This document shows positions 1 to 12,700 of a stretch of DNA of 64,000 nt, piece after piece. The stretch is taken from NCBI RefSeq assembly GCF_037975245.1, contig NC_092565.1, positions 10,970,499-11,034,498 on the forward strand. The letters run 5' to 3'. Positions within the stretch are counted from its first letter, which is position 1. Each line of letters starts with the position of its first letter. Under the pieces are notes generated by a model. It saw nothing but the letters and a program-made list of their open reading frames with translations. It had not been told where the DNA came from and did no database searches. A program made the position numbers and the translations under genes. The stretch comes from Apostichopus japonicus. Taxonomy: Eukaryota > Echinodermata > Holothuroidea > Aspidochirotida > Stichopodidae.

Positions 1-85
1 TTCTTGGGCTTGGTCAGAGTTACTTAAATTTTCAAACCAAAGCAAAATGCAAGCATATTGCTAGTTAGTTAGTTAGTCAAAACCC

Positions 86-111
86 ACCACAAAGGCACAC
101 CACAAAGGCAC
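86..111. repeat. Two-copy 13-bp tandem repeat
   Basis: The unit ACCACAAAGGCAC occurs twice head to tail, just after a short GTTA-type repeat (ttagttagttagt) at about 64-77. No function is suggested. Confidence 0.6.
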
Positions 112-3100
112 TGCTTTAACAAAGTACCTTCAACCATGAAATGGTCTGAACACTAACCAGGAACTCTGACAGTCAAGGTATTGAAGCTGTTGCAACTATA
201 AATAACAATTCAGTGTGCATATTCAATGTATAGTGTCAATGGGTGAATGTACATGTCTCCTGCTGTACTTTGTATGTTACAGTAGGTAATATATACAGTA
301 CTTGTACACTAGAACAATATGCCTGTTCAAGTGTGCCATGTTGATAGCATGAATGAGAATGGAAGAAACATAACAAAGCATAAAAAACAAAGTACTATGT
401 GTGTATTTGATTGAGCGCCTTACAAAGAAGTGGTTTGTTCTTGGAGTGGAACAGCGAAGATTCCGTAAAAAAAAACACCTACAGGTACAGTTGCAAAACA
501 AAGGACTTTCCATGTATCAATCAAGTAGCATTCCAGAGTTTTAAAACTACTAAATTTGTTGCTATTCTCTATTAAGCAGTTTTTTGCCTTCCTTTTCTAT
601 AATTTTCTCCACCTTATTGATCCCACGATGCCATAAAGACATACATTATAACTAGCTTAAATCTATTACAACTTTGACTTTTGTTTTTCTCAAAGATATT
701 TTCCGTTAGGATCGCAATAAACCCCGCCCATAATATGAATATTTCAATTCTATGAACGACATTTAAATAGGCTCTCGCTGTAGATCGTGGGAAATTTGAG
801 CTGTGCAAGTGACTTTTCCGTGCTGATTTTCTTTTGGTAGGATTGGCGAATTGATTACATAACACACAGGCTAACATTTCAGACTAATAACCTTGAAAGG
901 GGAAGATATAGCAGTGGCGAAAAATGAGGCAGTCTAACAAAAGGGGGGATTTTCAAATGATCTATTTTAAGCAACGGCTCATTAATAAACATGTTAGCTC
1001 TTCACTGATTGGTTGAAAACAACTAGTGGGTTTGGGGAACTGTACATGATTAATTTTAAATGAGGAATTTGTCGGAATAATTTAAGTGTTGAAATTCTTG
1101 TAGAAAACAGCTATACATCTCTCCATTTGTTTAAAAAACTTGACCATTTTTACAGCATTTTGCGATGCAATAAGTATAAATTATTCCATGAGAATACAGA
1201 ATATCCAAATTGTATTGATCTGTATCAATACTTCCAAATGCAAATACAGCAGTTTCAACCACTTACAGTATACGATGACTTACATACTGTATCTAAGATT
1301 TAAAGTCAAAGGTTCATCATTCTGTCAGTCTACAATAGGAGTCTTCTTCATATTAAACATACCTATGGTATCTTAAGTATAGCAGCACTATGAGTGGCAA
1401 GGCATGTATAAACAGAAAATACAACAATTGAGTTAATCATGTGAGTTTCATTTCATTTATAATGCTTAGCTCATGAATAACGGGGAAAAAACAGTCGGAA
1501 AAGGGTTCTTCCTGAATAATGTTGGTAATTAACGAGGATTTCAAAAGGAAAATAGAAATCAGTGAAGAAGTCTTGAATGTGTCAGTATTATATTTATTTA
1601 GATTGAAACGTAACTTAGCCTACCCAAATATACTTCCTTTAGTAGCTCTGTTCAATAGAACTGTTTCCTCAGAACTAAAATCACAATATTGCAAAGGGAA
1701 GCATCTTTTCGCATTTGGTTGGCAATTTGACTATTGAACCTACTCAAAATAAGAATATAATACTAACTTAGACACCATCCCACATTCAACAAATGAATTT
1801 GACTAATGAATTTATTTGTTTCAAATGATGCTCATCATTTTGTCATCCAGACACATTCCCACATTCGTACCAATTTTTTCATAATTTTCAAACTTTTCTG
1901 TTTTTAGTTTCATCTTCATTATTTGAGATGATCCTGACAAGTCAAACAAGTGAACTAAATTGTTATGAGATAATTAGCATCAATCTACAGCCGAAAAATG
2001 ATAAATATCGACTCAAGAAGCCAGTGCTTTAAATGAGTGACATTACACAACTTTTTTTGCTACAACCAAGCTAAAAGTTTTGCATTCAGCTGCGACCCAG
2101 TAGTCCCTCTCTCCCCCCTCCCCTCCCCACATATATCACCTCAATGCCATTAGTAGAAATATGGTTTAAAATATAATGGTTGGCTCTGCTTCCTTGCCAC
2201 AAGTTCATTGATCTGGGCTTGAATAGGATACAGTGCCTTTCTGACTTGAGCACCCATGGCCACTGACCCATCAAAAGTCCTTTGTGACCCAAAAACATTG
2301 GGTTGCTACCCAAAGGATGAGGACTGTCATTTTAAATCAATTTGCCTCTTTCAGTTGTACTACTGTATATATACTATGACATTTATTACATAGTACTATG
2401 ATGTGAACAAACTTCCATGGTAATATTGAATGCAATCGACCCTAGGACTTAAGTGTAAACAGGCTTTAAGCTCTGTATGGATGGGTTGGTCCTGTGAAAA
2501 TGATTCAATAGTTTGATTTAAAGAGAATTAATGATTCTTGAGACTTTGCCCCCAATCGTTGGTCGAGACCTGATTTGGATCAGACTTTACTGTAGGCTGC
2601 ATTTGCTGAAACAGATACATGTCCTGATTACTAGACAAAGCAGATAGTCAAGAGATATTTCCCTGAATGCTCTTTGCTCTGCACACGGTTTACTGAAGGA
2701 TAATGTTTAATTAGGTTCATCTTGGCATGTATTACATGTCGGTTTCTTGAGAAGTTATCATGCATGCAGGCTATGGACTATTGAGTAACTAAGTTCAGTT
2801 GATGCATCATAGCCATCTGTGTTGCATTGACAGTTTCAGGATCTTTTAGTCAATTAGGAAATGGTACATAATTATGTTGCATTGCAAATGAATGTACAGT
2901 ACTGTAACGCTTAAATCGTGTACTGTACCTATACTAAACACAGTGTTTTTGAAGTAAACACTTGGCCGCAGTTTCAGGTTGCAGAAAAATGCTTTCTTGG
3001 CACAACAGATCTACTACAATATAATTCTTGATCACTGTAATTGTCCAGCAAGGTTTAAGGGTAAGCACATGGTGTGTTGGTATAATAAGTTTGTATAACC

Positions 3101-5063
3101 CTGGGAGTTGGGGGAAGAAGAGGAATTTGCAGCACCCCTTCAATACATTTCCATCACAATACAGTAATACTGTGTATTGTAATATTAACTGGATTTTTAC
3201 AAAGTTTTAGAATCATCTTTAATTTTTCCTTTAAATTGTGCAAAGCATCTGAACAGGAACAAGGTTACAGATCTGGGTGTACAGTAAAAGTTTATTACTT
3301 TGGAATGTAATTACACATGAATGTGATAACTATAAAGAAGAAAATAATATGTAAAAAATATATATCAATTCTTGTATTGAAGCCAGCAGCTTGTGTAAAT
3401 GGTTGAGTACTTACTTTAATTAGTGATCTTTCAGGTTACATACATGCATAAAAATCATATATATGTACAGGCACTATGTACTACTCATCTGTTTTTGCAA
3501 GTTGGAAGTAACATGTCCTCTCAAATAATAATGCAAGAATCTGGGACACACTTGTTTATTATCAATATACCAGTGCAGATGTGTGACTCATGATCATTCA
3601 AGACTCCCTGCCTGTGATGCAGTTTAAAATTGTATTTGTTTCAGTTTCTCTCTCTCTCTCTCCCTATAAAAAAATGATATACTTATGTGTCATGCATATC
3701 TAAAGGTTATAAATTACAGTATGTCAGGTATGTTGTACTTACTGTACAGTGTTACAGTGCAGTATATATGTGACCTACTGTTTGTGTGTTTGTCATCATG
3801 TGAACTCTCCTTCATCATTCACCATGCCTGCTAATGACATTATGATCTGCCTGTAGGCTGGCAGTTAGCATCTGCTAAACTTCAACACATCTTACAAATT
3901 TCAAATCTCTGTGCTATGAAAATTAGTCTAGGGTTTTATGTCAACAATAAATGAGAATGACTCAGATATTTATATTGCTTTACATAGTGACAAAGTCATG
4001 CCACAGGCTAAGAAGTACCGTCCTTCCGTACGGTGCCATAACCTGGGTGCGTTGAGAGTCTGTGCACGTGTGTGGGCACTGTAGATGACATACATGTAGT
4101 GTGTGTCTCTAGTAAATCGAGTGTTGTTCTTTCAGCTGTAGTTATCCCCACCTGGGACTTCAAAATTAGGCTCCCTGCTGTTTTTATAATTAGACAGATA
4201 CTGCTGTGCCTGTGGTGTAATGTCATACTGTATGTTATTAAAGAATTAACAGAGCAAATGGTTGGTGGGTTGTATATGTTATAATGTGCATAGTACATGT
4301 ATGTACACCCCATGTGTAATGCAAACAGTCACCAAGCACAGTCAATCATAGCAATTACTGTGGCTGTGCACCGTTTTATTGTTTGGTGTTTATATATTGC
4401 TCACGAAGTGAGGGATTTTTGTTTGCATAATCGTAATTGTTTCATTTTGTTTTGTTCAGTGATTGCATTGTATTTGCTAAAGTACCTGCACATTGATCTT
4501 TTCAAGCTATTGACCTTATAGTGGATGATCATGCCTCATACTGTATCAACTCAGTATAAACATATAAAAACAAATGAACTGCAAGTTAAAGGCAGATTTG
4601 GCTGTGATTCTGCTTGGACAAAGACAAAATGGATACAACCGATACTATATTGTACAATATATTACTTTTAGGCAATTTTGTATGAAAATGATGATAAAAA
4701 ACTGTATTTGTAGGTGTTTAATGTAATTTAGCAAAAAGTTGTTAACATAAGGTTGTGATCATGAAAGTGCTACAAAATCTTGCATACTGTAATAGTTTGT
4801 GAAGTGAGTGAAGCACTTTGATCATTTTGAATATTGTTATGCTATACTTGACTTGTTAAATTGTAGAACTGATAGCAGGAGTAAATTAGCCATCCAAATT
4901 GCAAGAACCATTTAATAAAATAGTCTCCTTCAATTTCAGTGTTTGGAACTTGAACAGAAGCATTGAAAGTGTTCCATACATTTTGACTGCAAATTTCTAA
5001 TCCTTAACAAAGTATTCAAAACACCTTTAAAGTTATGTCATAAATTTAAATGCCATTTCATTT

Positions 5064-5100
5064 GTTCGTCAAGTGATTCTTTGTTCGTCAAGTGATTCTC
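5064..5100. repeat. 19-bp tandem duplication
   Basis: The unit GTTCGTCAAGTGATTCT plus spacer bases is repeated twice without change in the core. It is a local slippage or duplication product in otherwise featureless AT-rich sequence. Confidence 0.6.
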
Positions 5101-6683
5101 AGTTAATGGTGAAATACAAAGTCATCATTACTGTATGTGCAGGACTGTTTCCATTTCAAGTTGAACCCTATGAAATTTGGATTAAATTATTTCTGCAAAG
5201 GTAGAAAGTCATAACATTATTAAGTACCTACCTACACATCTGTGCTGTGCATTTCATAACATCTGATATGTATTACCTGTTGTGGTCACCCACACACACA
5301 ATGGCTATGCACTGTGCTCTAACTTTGTGGGAATATTTGTGACCTTTCTTGTTAAGGTCAAAACAAAAATGCCTGAACCCTCAGAAATGGCTTCATAATT
5401 GCCTTAGTTGTCTTGACCCAGCCCAGTGTGAAGCCTAGACTGGATATTTTATTATTTAATGCACCTTTCTTGAGTTGTACAGTATATATTTATTATATCA
5501 CTTACTGCTGTCTGTACTTAAACTGATGTCTGCTGTACTGTACTGTGTATGTTATGAAAAGAACTGCACTTTGTGCAGATGTTTGTACAGTACAACAAAC
5601 TGTTGTGCGGGGAAGCTCTGTTGGTCTTCCTGATCGTGTATAATTATTTCATTGATACAGTACTGCTGTTTATTAGTGTAAAACATGTATTGTATTAAAC
5701 CAGTGTATAACCACTTGTTAAGTCCCCTTCCCCTCCTCCTGCAGTGGTTGGCTTAAGCAGCATGAGGGTCCAACTGAAATGATTATAGTACGATATGGTA
5801 CTGACAACTAAAGCTCACCGATATGAGGTTTTCCGAGGGACAAACCATGTTTGGTCCAGTAATTTATTAGAGTTGATTAGACTTTTAGTATACATATAGG
5901 TAAATGTGACATTAGACCTACTAACTTTTCCTTGTTTGCAATGTTTAAAGCAAAGCATTTATCCCCTAGAAGACCAAAATATCATAAATAATGTGCCGTC
6001 TCTGACTGCTGTCACCAACTGCATTGTACTTACTGTACAGTAACGAAGCGTCTAGATGTCTTATTTTGTACACAATCAGTCTTTTTCATTTAAGCAGAGA
6101 TGCAGTTGTCTAATGTTATCTCGGGGTCAAGGTGTGAGACAGAGTTGATGTGGTGGATGGAAGGAAGGAAAGGGGAATATGTGAAATTAACAAGTCATTT
6201 AATCATGTGGTATATATGATTCTTAACTTTTAAATTTTAATATTGAACATGTCTTTTCTTATTGTCAATATCATTTAAAACATGAAGAATGGAGGGGCAG
6301 GAGGTGGGCTTGCAGCTTTACATTGGTGGGTAGGTGGATTGCAGATTACAGTACATTAAGTAATGAAAGAAACTGTTTTCAATTTCCCCATTGGCACTGC
6401 TCTCAATGTGGAAGCATTATCATGCCATGGACATTAAAGTGATCTCCATTGCCAGTGCCAATATTGGATTGAAATCTCAGTGTCTGTTTAAGTTACATGT
6501 TTTAAAGGCGGCTTCCATTAATTGTGATAGTATATTATGCAGAGTATCATGTAAACAACCAGTTGCATGTACAACTCCCTTTGTAAATCCTTTAACTGTA
6601 TGATAGATTGAATAGAGATCCATTCTATTAACAAATAAACAAATCTATCATGTTATCATTATGTTTTGTTTTTCCTTCTTCAG

Positions 6684-6767
6684 CCATCTTCAATTTGGAG
6701 CCATCCTTACCCCATCAAATTCCTCTCAGTGTCGGGGACACACTTCATCTCGAGGAAGAATCTTCAG
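6684..6767 (+). CDS. DOCK1: DOCK exon 2: first part of the SH3 domain
   Basis: 84 nt, entering with two bases of a split Ala codon (family: GV-A) and leaving with one base of Gly. Acceptor is TTCTTCAG, donor GTTAGT. It encodes residues 1-28, including [14 protein letters not shown], which lines up with the ELSLQIGDTVHILE stretch of DOCK1 SH3. In the family this SH3 binds the ELMO C-terminal Pro motif and helps autoinhibit DHR-2. The phase matches the vertebrate DOCK1 exon 1/2 boundary as I recall it. Intron 2 (1,992 bp) holds a 159-codon chance open frame (7060-7539) without family resemblance and a C-run near 8079; nothing else was seen. Confidence 0.9.
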
Positions 6768-9700
6768 GTTAGTGTACGCCATGATAAAATTCACACACAA
6801 TCCCAGAAGGAATTAGACACATTATATAAATTCCCTGTGTTTTGGAGTGTTTTCATTATAAATTCATATAGACCATGACTCATTTTGATTTCGTCAGCAT
6901 CCTGAATTTATATAAATTTCTTTGCTATGTGAAATTACGAATCTCAGAGAGTGTTTTACCATTTTAATTAGCCTCTGAGTCGTTGATGGTTATTACGTAG
7001 CTCATCTCATTATCGTTAATGCCACATAGAAGTAGCAGTTTTTCTCAACAATTATTCTAATGCTCTGTATATCTAAGGCATTCATATTTAACCATAAACC
7101 ATCTAATTGTTCATCTTCATTCTTCAGAAAGTATTATTCCTTAAATGAACTAATAAACTTAAAGATCAGCACCATGTGTTTGTTTCATAATATCAAGATT
7201 TTTTGTTTATTTTTGTTTGTTAAACCAAGATATATTATAAAGTTGTTTTATTCGATCTTGTTTCTGAAAACAGCTCTATATTTAGAAATGCAGTTGAAAG
7301 TACTATACCTGCCTTGTGATTTAACTGGGACACAAAATTTTGTAAAGCCAGCATGTTTCTCTCACTTAACTGATATTAATCGAAGGTTAAAGTGTGTATC
7401 ATTTTTTTGCTTAACTACAGTTATGTTACACATCTTTTGTGCATTAGTGCTTCAATCTTTCCAGGGACATCCACAAATATGTTCTGCCAAAACAACAAGA
7501 CTTTATAAGTTTATCAGCATGTTTTACTTCCTTCCATAAACTAGTTTTAAAAAGTGTTTGTAGGCAAGGTTCCAGTCTATTTTATGTATTTTTTATTGTC
7601 TATAGAACATTACAACAGGTGGTTGTAATTTATTTCTATAGTTCATTGATATAATGTGGTTACAAAGTTTTTTAAACATAATAATCTGTTTAAAGTTAAG
7701 ACAAGAGGCACTATCTTAAAACATAAATAAAAATTATTATGGAAAGGAACTTAAGCAGGGATTTCAGCAGGCAAGTTTATTTCTTAACTTAATTACCATC
7801 AGATGGTAGACGTTTCTAATTGCCGTTACATTCATACAGCATCTATAGTCCTCAGTGATAACACACTCAAAACACAATGTATGTAATGGAACATGCTTGA
7901 TCAGGTGACATTTTCAGAGTCACAAACCAAGGCTTGCAAATCCAAATTTCTTTTATACATCTTACAATACTTACCTGTCCCTATATATCTACTTTTTATG
8001 CACTAGCTGTAACCATATATAGCTAGTGCTATCTGTTGCTTCAGTTAATATTACTTTACTAATTATTTTCTTGTTATCCCCCCCCCTTCCCCCGGAATAC
8101 TAGGCCTACATTTTGGTAAGTCCAAACTAGCAAATTTGGTAACTAGTCAGAAAAATGACAATGGCCAATATGTGCAATGTAGCACTGTAGGAAATAAGTG
8201 AAGGTGGGTGAATGGCACTCACATTTCTGTGTGATACCAATTTATCATTTTACCTATTTGGAGGTATTTAGTTACAATGCAGTCTGAATTTGATGTCAAC
8301 AACTTGTTGTCCATCCACAGGACAACCTCCACAGCTGATTTTGCTTATTCAAACTGAAATTTGGTCGTCTGGGACGACCGGACTACCATGAAATATGTAG
8401 AGGAAACCGATCTTTGTGGGATACTCATAAAGAAGATATGAAATGTATTAAATGCATATTACATATAGATGTATTACAGTATGTACATAAGTTCAATATT
8501 TCTGATAGCACTCTGTCAATTTATCAGTTGTAGTTCAATATACTGTACTTTCATTCTTAAGAGTTCCATGCTATTAAAAGAGTCTACTCATTTTGCAGCG
8601 ATGCACAAATGAGTGAAATAAATAAAAACATTAAGCACTTTATTTTACTATTCATGTCCTCTGTGTACTACTGTACTAATGAGCTCCAATATTATGAAAT
8701 GACATTGCATGATATCATTTTAGTTCTCAATCCTGCTCATCTTTCTCATATCTTTACAGGTTGGTACAAAGGTTTCAATGTAAAGCAAAAGACACAGAAG
8801 GTAGGTTGATTCAAGGATCTTTATAAGTGTTTTTGTGTTTGAAGATGTGAGTAATGAAAGGATTACCAATTTATCATTTACATATGTGGCTCTCATGTAT
8901 TGTTACTGTCTCATGTGGTTATGTAGTGATACAATATGTAATGATTGATAGTTGAATATAAACCTGGGAAGAAAACCAAAGTATCTTGGAGACCAACGTT
9001 TTCTTAATTGAATGGAATCATGACAAGCTAATCAACCTCTACAGTACTTCCGTGAAACAACCAATGATCTTGGTATTAGTTTGTCTCAGTTTTGATCAGT
9101 TGCAATATTTTTGTAGTAGAGCTTACCCTGTACATAGGCATAGTGTGAACAAAGTTTGGAGGTCAAAGGTCAAATAATGGACAACATCTACAAAGCTGCC
9201 ACTTAAGGCGCATTTTCTGACAATGTTTTCCAATAAATTGACATAAATCGACCAAGAACTTATCTACATTCTCAAATATGTTCTTTCCAGCCCTGAACTG
9301 GTTATCATTTTACATGTGTATATGTACAGGTATTGGTATCCCCTACCATTACATATTGCCATTTGAATATTGCCTTCTGAATGGACTGGTGAAAAGTAGA
9401 CATGGAGTCCACATTAAATGCAGAGCATTTTATTAATCAAACTGGGGTTATTATATGTATATAGTATCATTCAATTAAACAAAGCACACAATAAACTGAT
9501 AAAAGAGTTTGAATTTTGGCAGATTTATCTATTGAATCAGCGAATCTGTCTGCGTGCCATACAGTTTTATTTAAAATGAACTACGTTTAACAAGCAGTTT
9601 AAACTGTTGGAGTGAGCCTTGTTGATGTGCAGTTGAGATATGTGGTGACATTCTCAATAGTGCTGATTTGCTGTAAATACTCCCACACACAGACTTGCTA

Positions 9701-12700
9701 ATTAATAGCACAATATTTATATGGTATGGTTATGTACATGTTTGTACAGGACACTGAAAAGTGATACCTGGTGAGTAGTAAATTTGCTGGTACATGGTTC
9801 TCATAGTCAATATTGTGCATGTTTCAGCTTAAAATGGGATCTAATGGTAGTTAGGGTGGTATGTGGTAACTTTGGGATGCTAAGAGCACAAACGTGCCTT
9901 TAGAAAACAACAGGAATGGAGACCTCTCTGATGTTGCTCTGTGGTTAAGTTCCATCCTTTAGCTAGATGCGATTTTAACGATTGTTTGTTTTGATATCAC
10001 CAGAATGAGAATAAGTTAATGCTTGTCAAGTTCCGGAGACAAACTGCTCGAAGCACAGAAATATTCCCCTAAATTTGCACATGTTTGAGTTTTACTGTAT
10101 GATTCAGATAATTGGGTGAAATAATTCATGTAAGTGCTTTTAGCTTGCTGTAAACAAAATTGATATTTCCTTCTTTCAATGTTTATAAATTATAGCCTTT
10201 CTTCTGTGAGGTCGTGTAGATAAAATTTGCATTTGCAAAAGTGGATTGACTTTCAAATATGGCAACAACATTGTCTATCAGTGCAGCCATATATGTGGAA
10301 CATACTGTGGTATGCAAAGTTAGGAAACATGCAAAGTTATTTTATACCACCATAATAGTTATTTAAAGCAGCCAATAAATTATGCATGTTGTCCTTATTT
10401 TATTCTTCTCTTTATTTTCAGGGTATCTTCCCGAAATCGTACGTCCATGTCAAGGAAACGGTACAGACATCACAAGGGTGAGCCCTCATAGAAATCATAA
10501 ATAAAACAGCCTGTGTATGAAAATCTTGAATGTCACTTTAAATGTGATTATTTCTAACTTTTGTATGGAATTAAACGTACCTGGTTTGATGATCTGAAAG
10601 CTTGTAACCTTTTCCCACTTATTTGCCAAAATATTACTCTTGTTCAATATCAGGCCTTCAACACTTTGAAGCTTGAAAACCTTGAAGCTTAAGTGATAAT
10701 CATAATGTTGTCATCAAGTGAGTCAGTTTGCTGCACCATACTCTCTGACCATCTGAAGAGTATTATTTCATAACTGAAGGAAGCCATTTCAAAACAAATA
10801 TGGAAACCTAAGTCTGGGCCTACAACACTTTCACAACAGATGAGTTTAGACCTAGGTTCATATGACACTTGCAGCTTAAGTGGTTACTATTACCATCAAA
10901 TGATTTTTTTTGATCAGCTTGTTGACTTCACTCTCTTGAGTCATATGAATTACAAGTTAGTAGCATTTTTATCTAGGACAATGTACTACATAAGTCTGTT
11001 ATAGTGTAAAACAGTGAGTATGATGGAAAAATACATCAGGGTTGTATAGTGATGTTAGTAACGGAGTAGAATCAGCTATTTTTGAGCAGTAAGTCTTTGA
11101 CGTACACATTTACTGCATATGCTGGCATGTTACTATCTACCTCTGTATGGATTTCAATCAATTAGTCCATAATCCTGATGTGAATTGTTTGATATTTTAC
11201 TAAGTACTATTATATACTCCAAAGATGGTACCTTATCTCAATGTGACTTTAACAAGGGAAGAGGGGTTTCTTGAATGGCTTGTAGTGACTTCCTCATTCT
11301 ATTATTCTTCTCGAATTAAATTCCTTAATTAATTGATCAACATGAAACCTTAGAGGCTCTGTAATAAAAAATAAAAAAATGTTAGCAAGTACTTCAGCCT
11401 ATGGATATCACAGAAGTTTTTTGTTGTATGGTGAGTATTGTGGGTTTCTAAGGGGTTGGTTAATAGCATTTCATATTCTGGATCCTTGGATGTAATATCT
11501 TATCCTTGGACATTACACTTGTTTTGTTGGATATATTTGATAGTGTTCCTTTAATATTAGGATCTTCCTCAAAGAGTTGGCACTGTGAGCTATTCCTAGT
11601 TGTTTATTGTATTAGAACTGTTCTTCTTTTCTCTAACTGTTAGAGATCATGATCATGTATGAGTCATTAGTGTTGAATCAAGCTATAGTACATAGTTAAT
11701 TACTTTCATCATCAAATTGTTGTCAAGTCTAACAAAGCTTCAAGATATAATGTGGCGTTGATTGAGTGGAAGTCGAGTCTGACGGTGATGCAGATTTAGA
11801 TCAATAGCGACACCTAAAATTACTCCAAAAATAAGAAAACATTTGACAAATTGTATCAATTTCATTCGGATTCTCAACTTTATTTGCAAGCGATATTAAA
11901 TTTCATCTCCAGGATCAATGTACAATTTTCCTTCCATGTGCTGTTTTCTGTTATCATTGAATATTGTGTCCCATTTGGCTCTCATTGATCCTGTTTATAT
12001 ATGCAAAATAGACCAATGGGATCAATCCATTTTGTAGTCTGATAATGCTTGATTAGTCCTTGATACAGTTGACCTTTGCAGAGTATGAAATGCTAAAAGA
12101 AAGACATTTTTCCTGCTCTTTTGGGTATAGGGACCTTCAGGATAATTTGCATGATATTTCTCTTTAATACTTCCTGAAACAATTTATTTTTAATTATCTC
12201 TCTTTAATGAACCCATTTGGTAAATAAAAAGAAAAATTACTTTCACTATCGTCATTGATTGTTGCTATGATCCATATATTGAAAATAATAACGATGTTAG
12301 GGGTTTGCAAAATTTGTATTTTAGTGACCAGTTTCTGAGTGCAATATCACAGCTCAGGCAGGACATGCTTATATTAAGTATTAACATGTTGCATTAATAA
12401 AAAATGCTTTAATACTATGAGCAAGTCTTTAATTTTTCTATACAAACATCGACTCTCAGTTTGGGTAAGCAATACTTTCATTGCGTGTGTGTACTTAGGC
12501 CTAGCTGAATTTGCTTACTAGTTGAGTATTTTTATGTTGATGCTGATTATGATGATAATTTGCTGTGAAAGCTTAGCATATAAAATAATGTATTTATTAA
12601 TCATTTCTTAATGGAGGAGTTAGGGAAATGGAGAGTGGGTTAATAAGGAGAATGTTAACCTATGAATGGGACTTCTTTGTTTTGACAGTAAGTGTTGGGT

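Larger units (their letters stand above)
1..6683. other. Non-coding 5' region (intron 1 and/or upstream flank)
   Basis: I see no supported exon here on either strand; short open frames lack family resemblance and splice context. The expected first exon (Met, Trp-Ile/Val-Pro-Thr-Lys, ending Tyr-Gly-Val plus one base before a donor) was looked for by eye at TGG codons and not found. The stretch is AT-rich with many TACTGTA/TACAGTA-type words, a CT run at about 3648-3662, a 19-bp tandem duplication near 5064-5100 and pyrimidine tracts near 2100. Its last bases (6671-6683) are the polypyrimidine tract and CAG acceptor of exon 2. Confidence 0.7.

Noticed and set aside
6391-6603. Possible first exon (Met-Trp near 6404)
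   Set aside because: MWKHYHAMD has no Pro-Thr-Lys or Tyr-Gly-Val pattern and no donor in the needed phase.
7060-7539. 159-codon open frame in intron 2
   Set aside because: Rich in Phe, Leu, Cys and Ser from AT-rich DNA, no domain resemblance, no splice context, and it lies between two well-supported exons.
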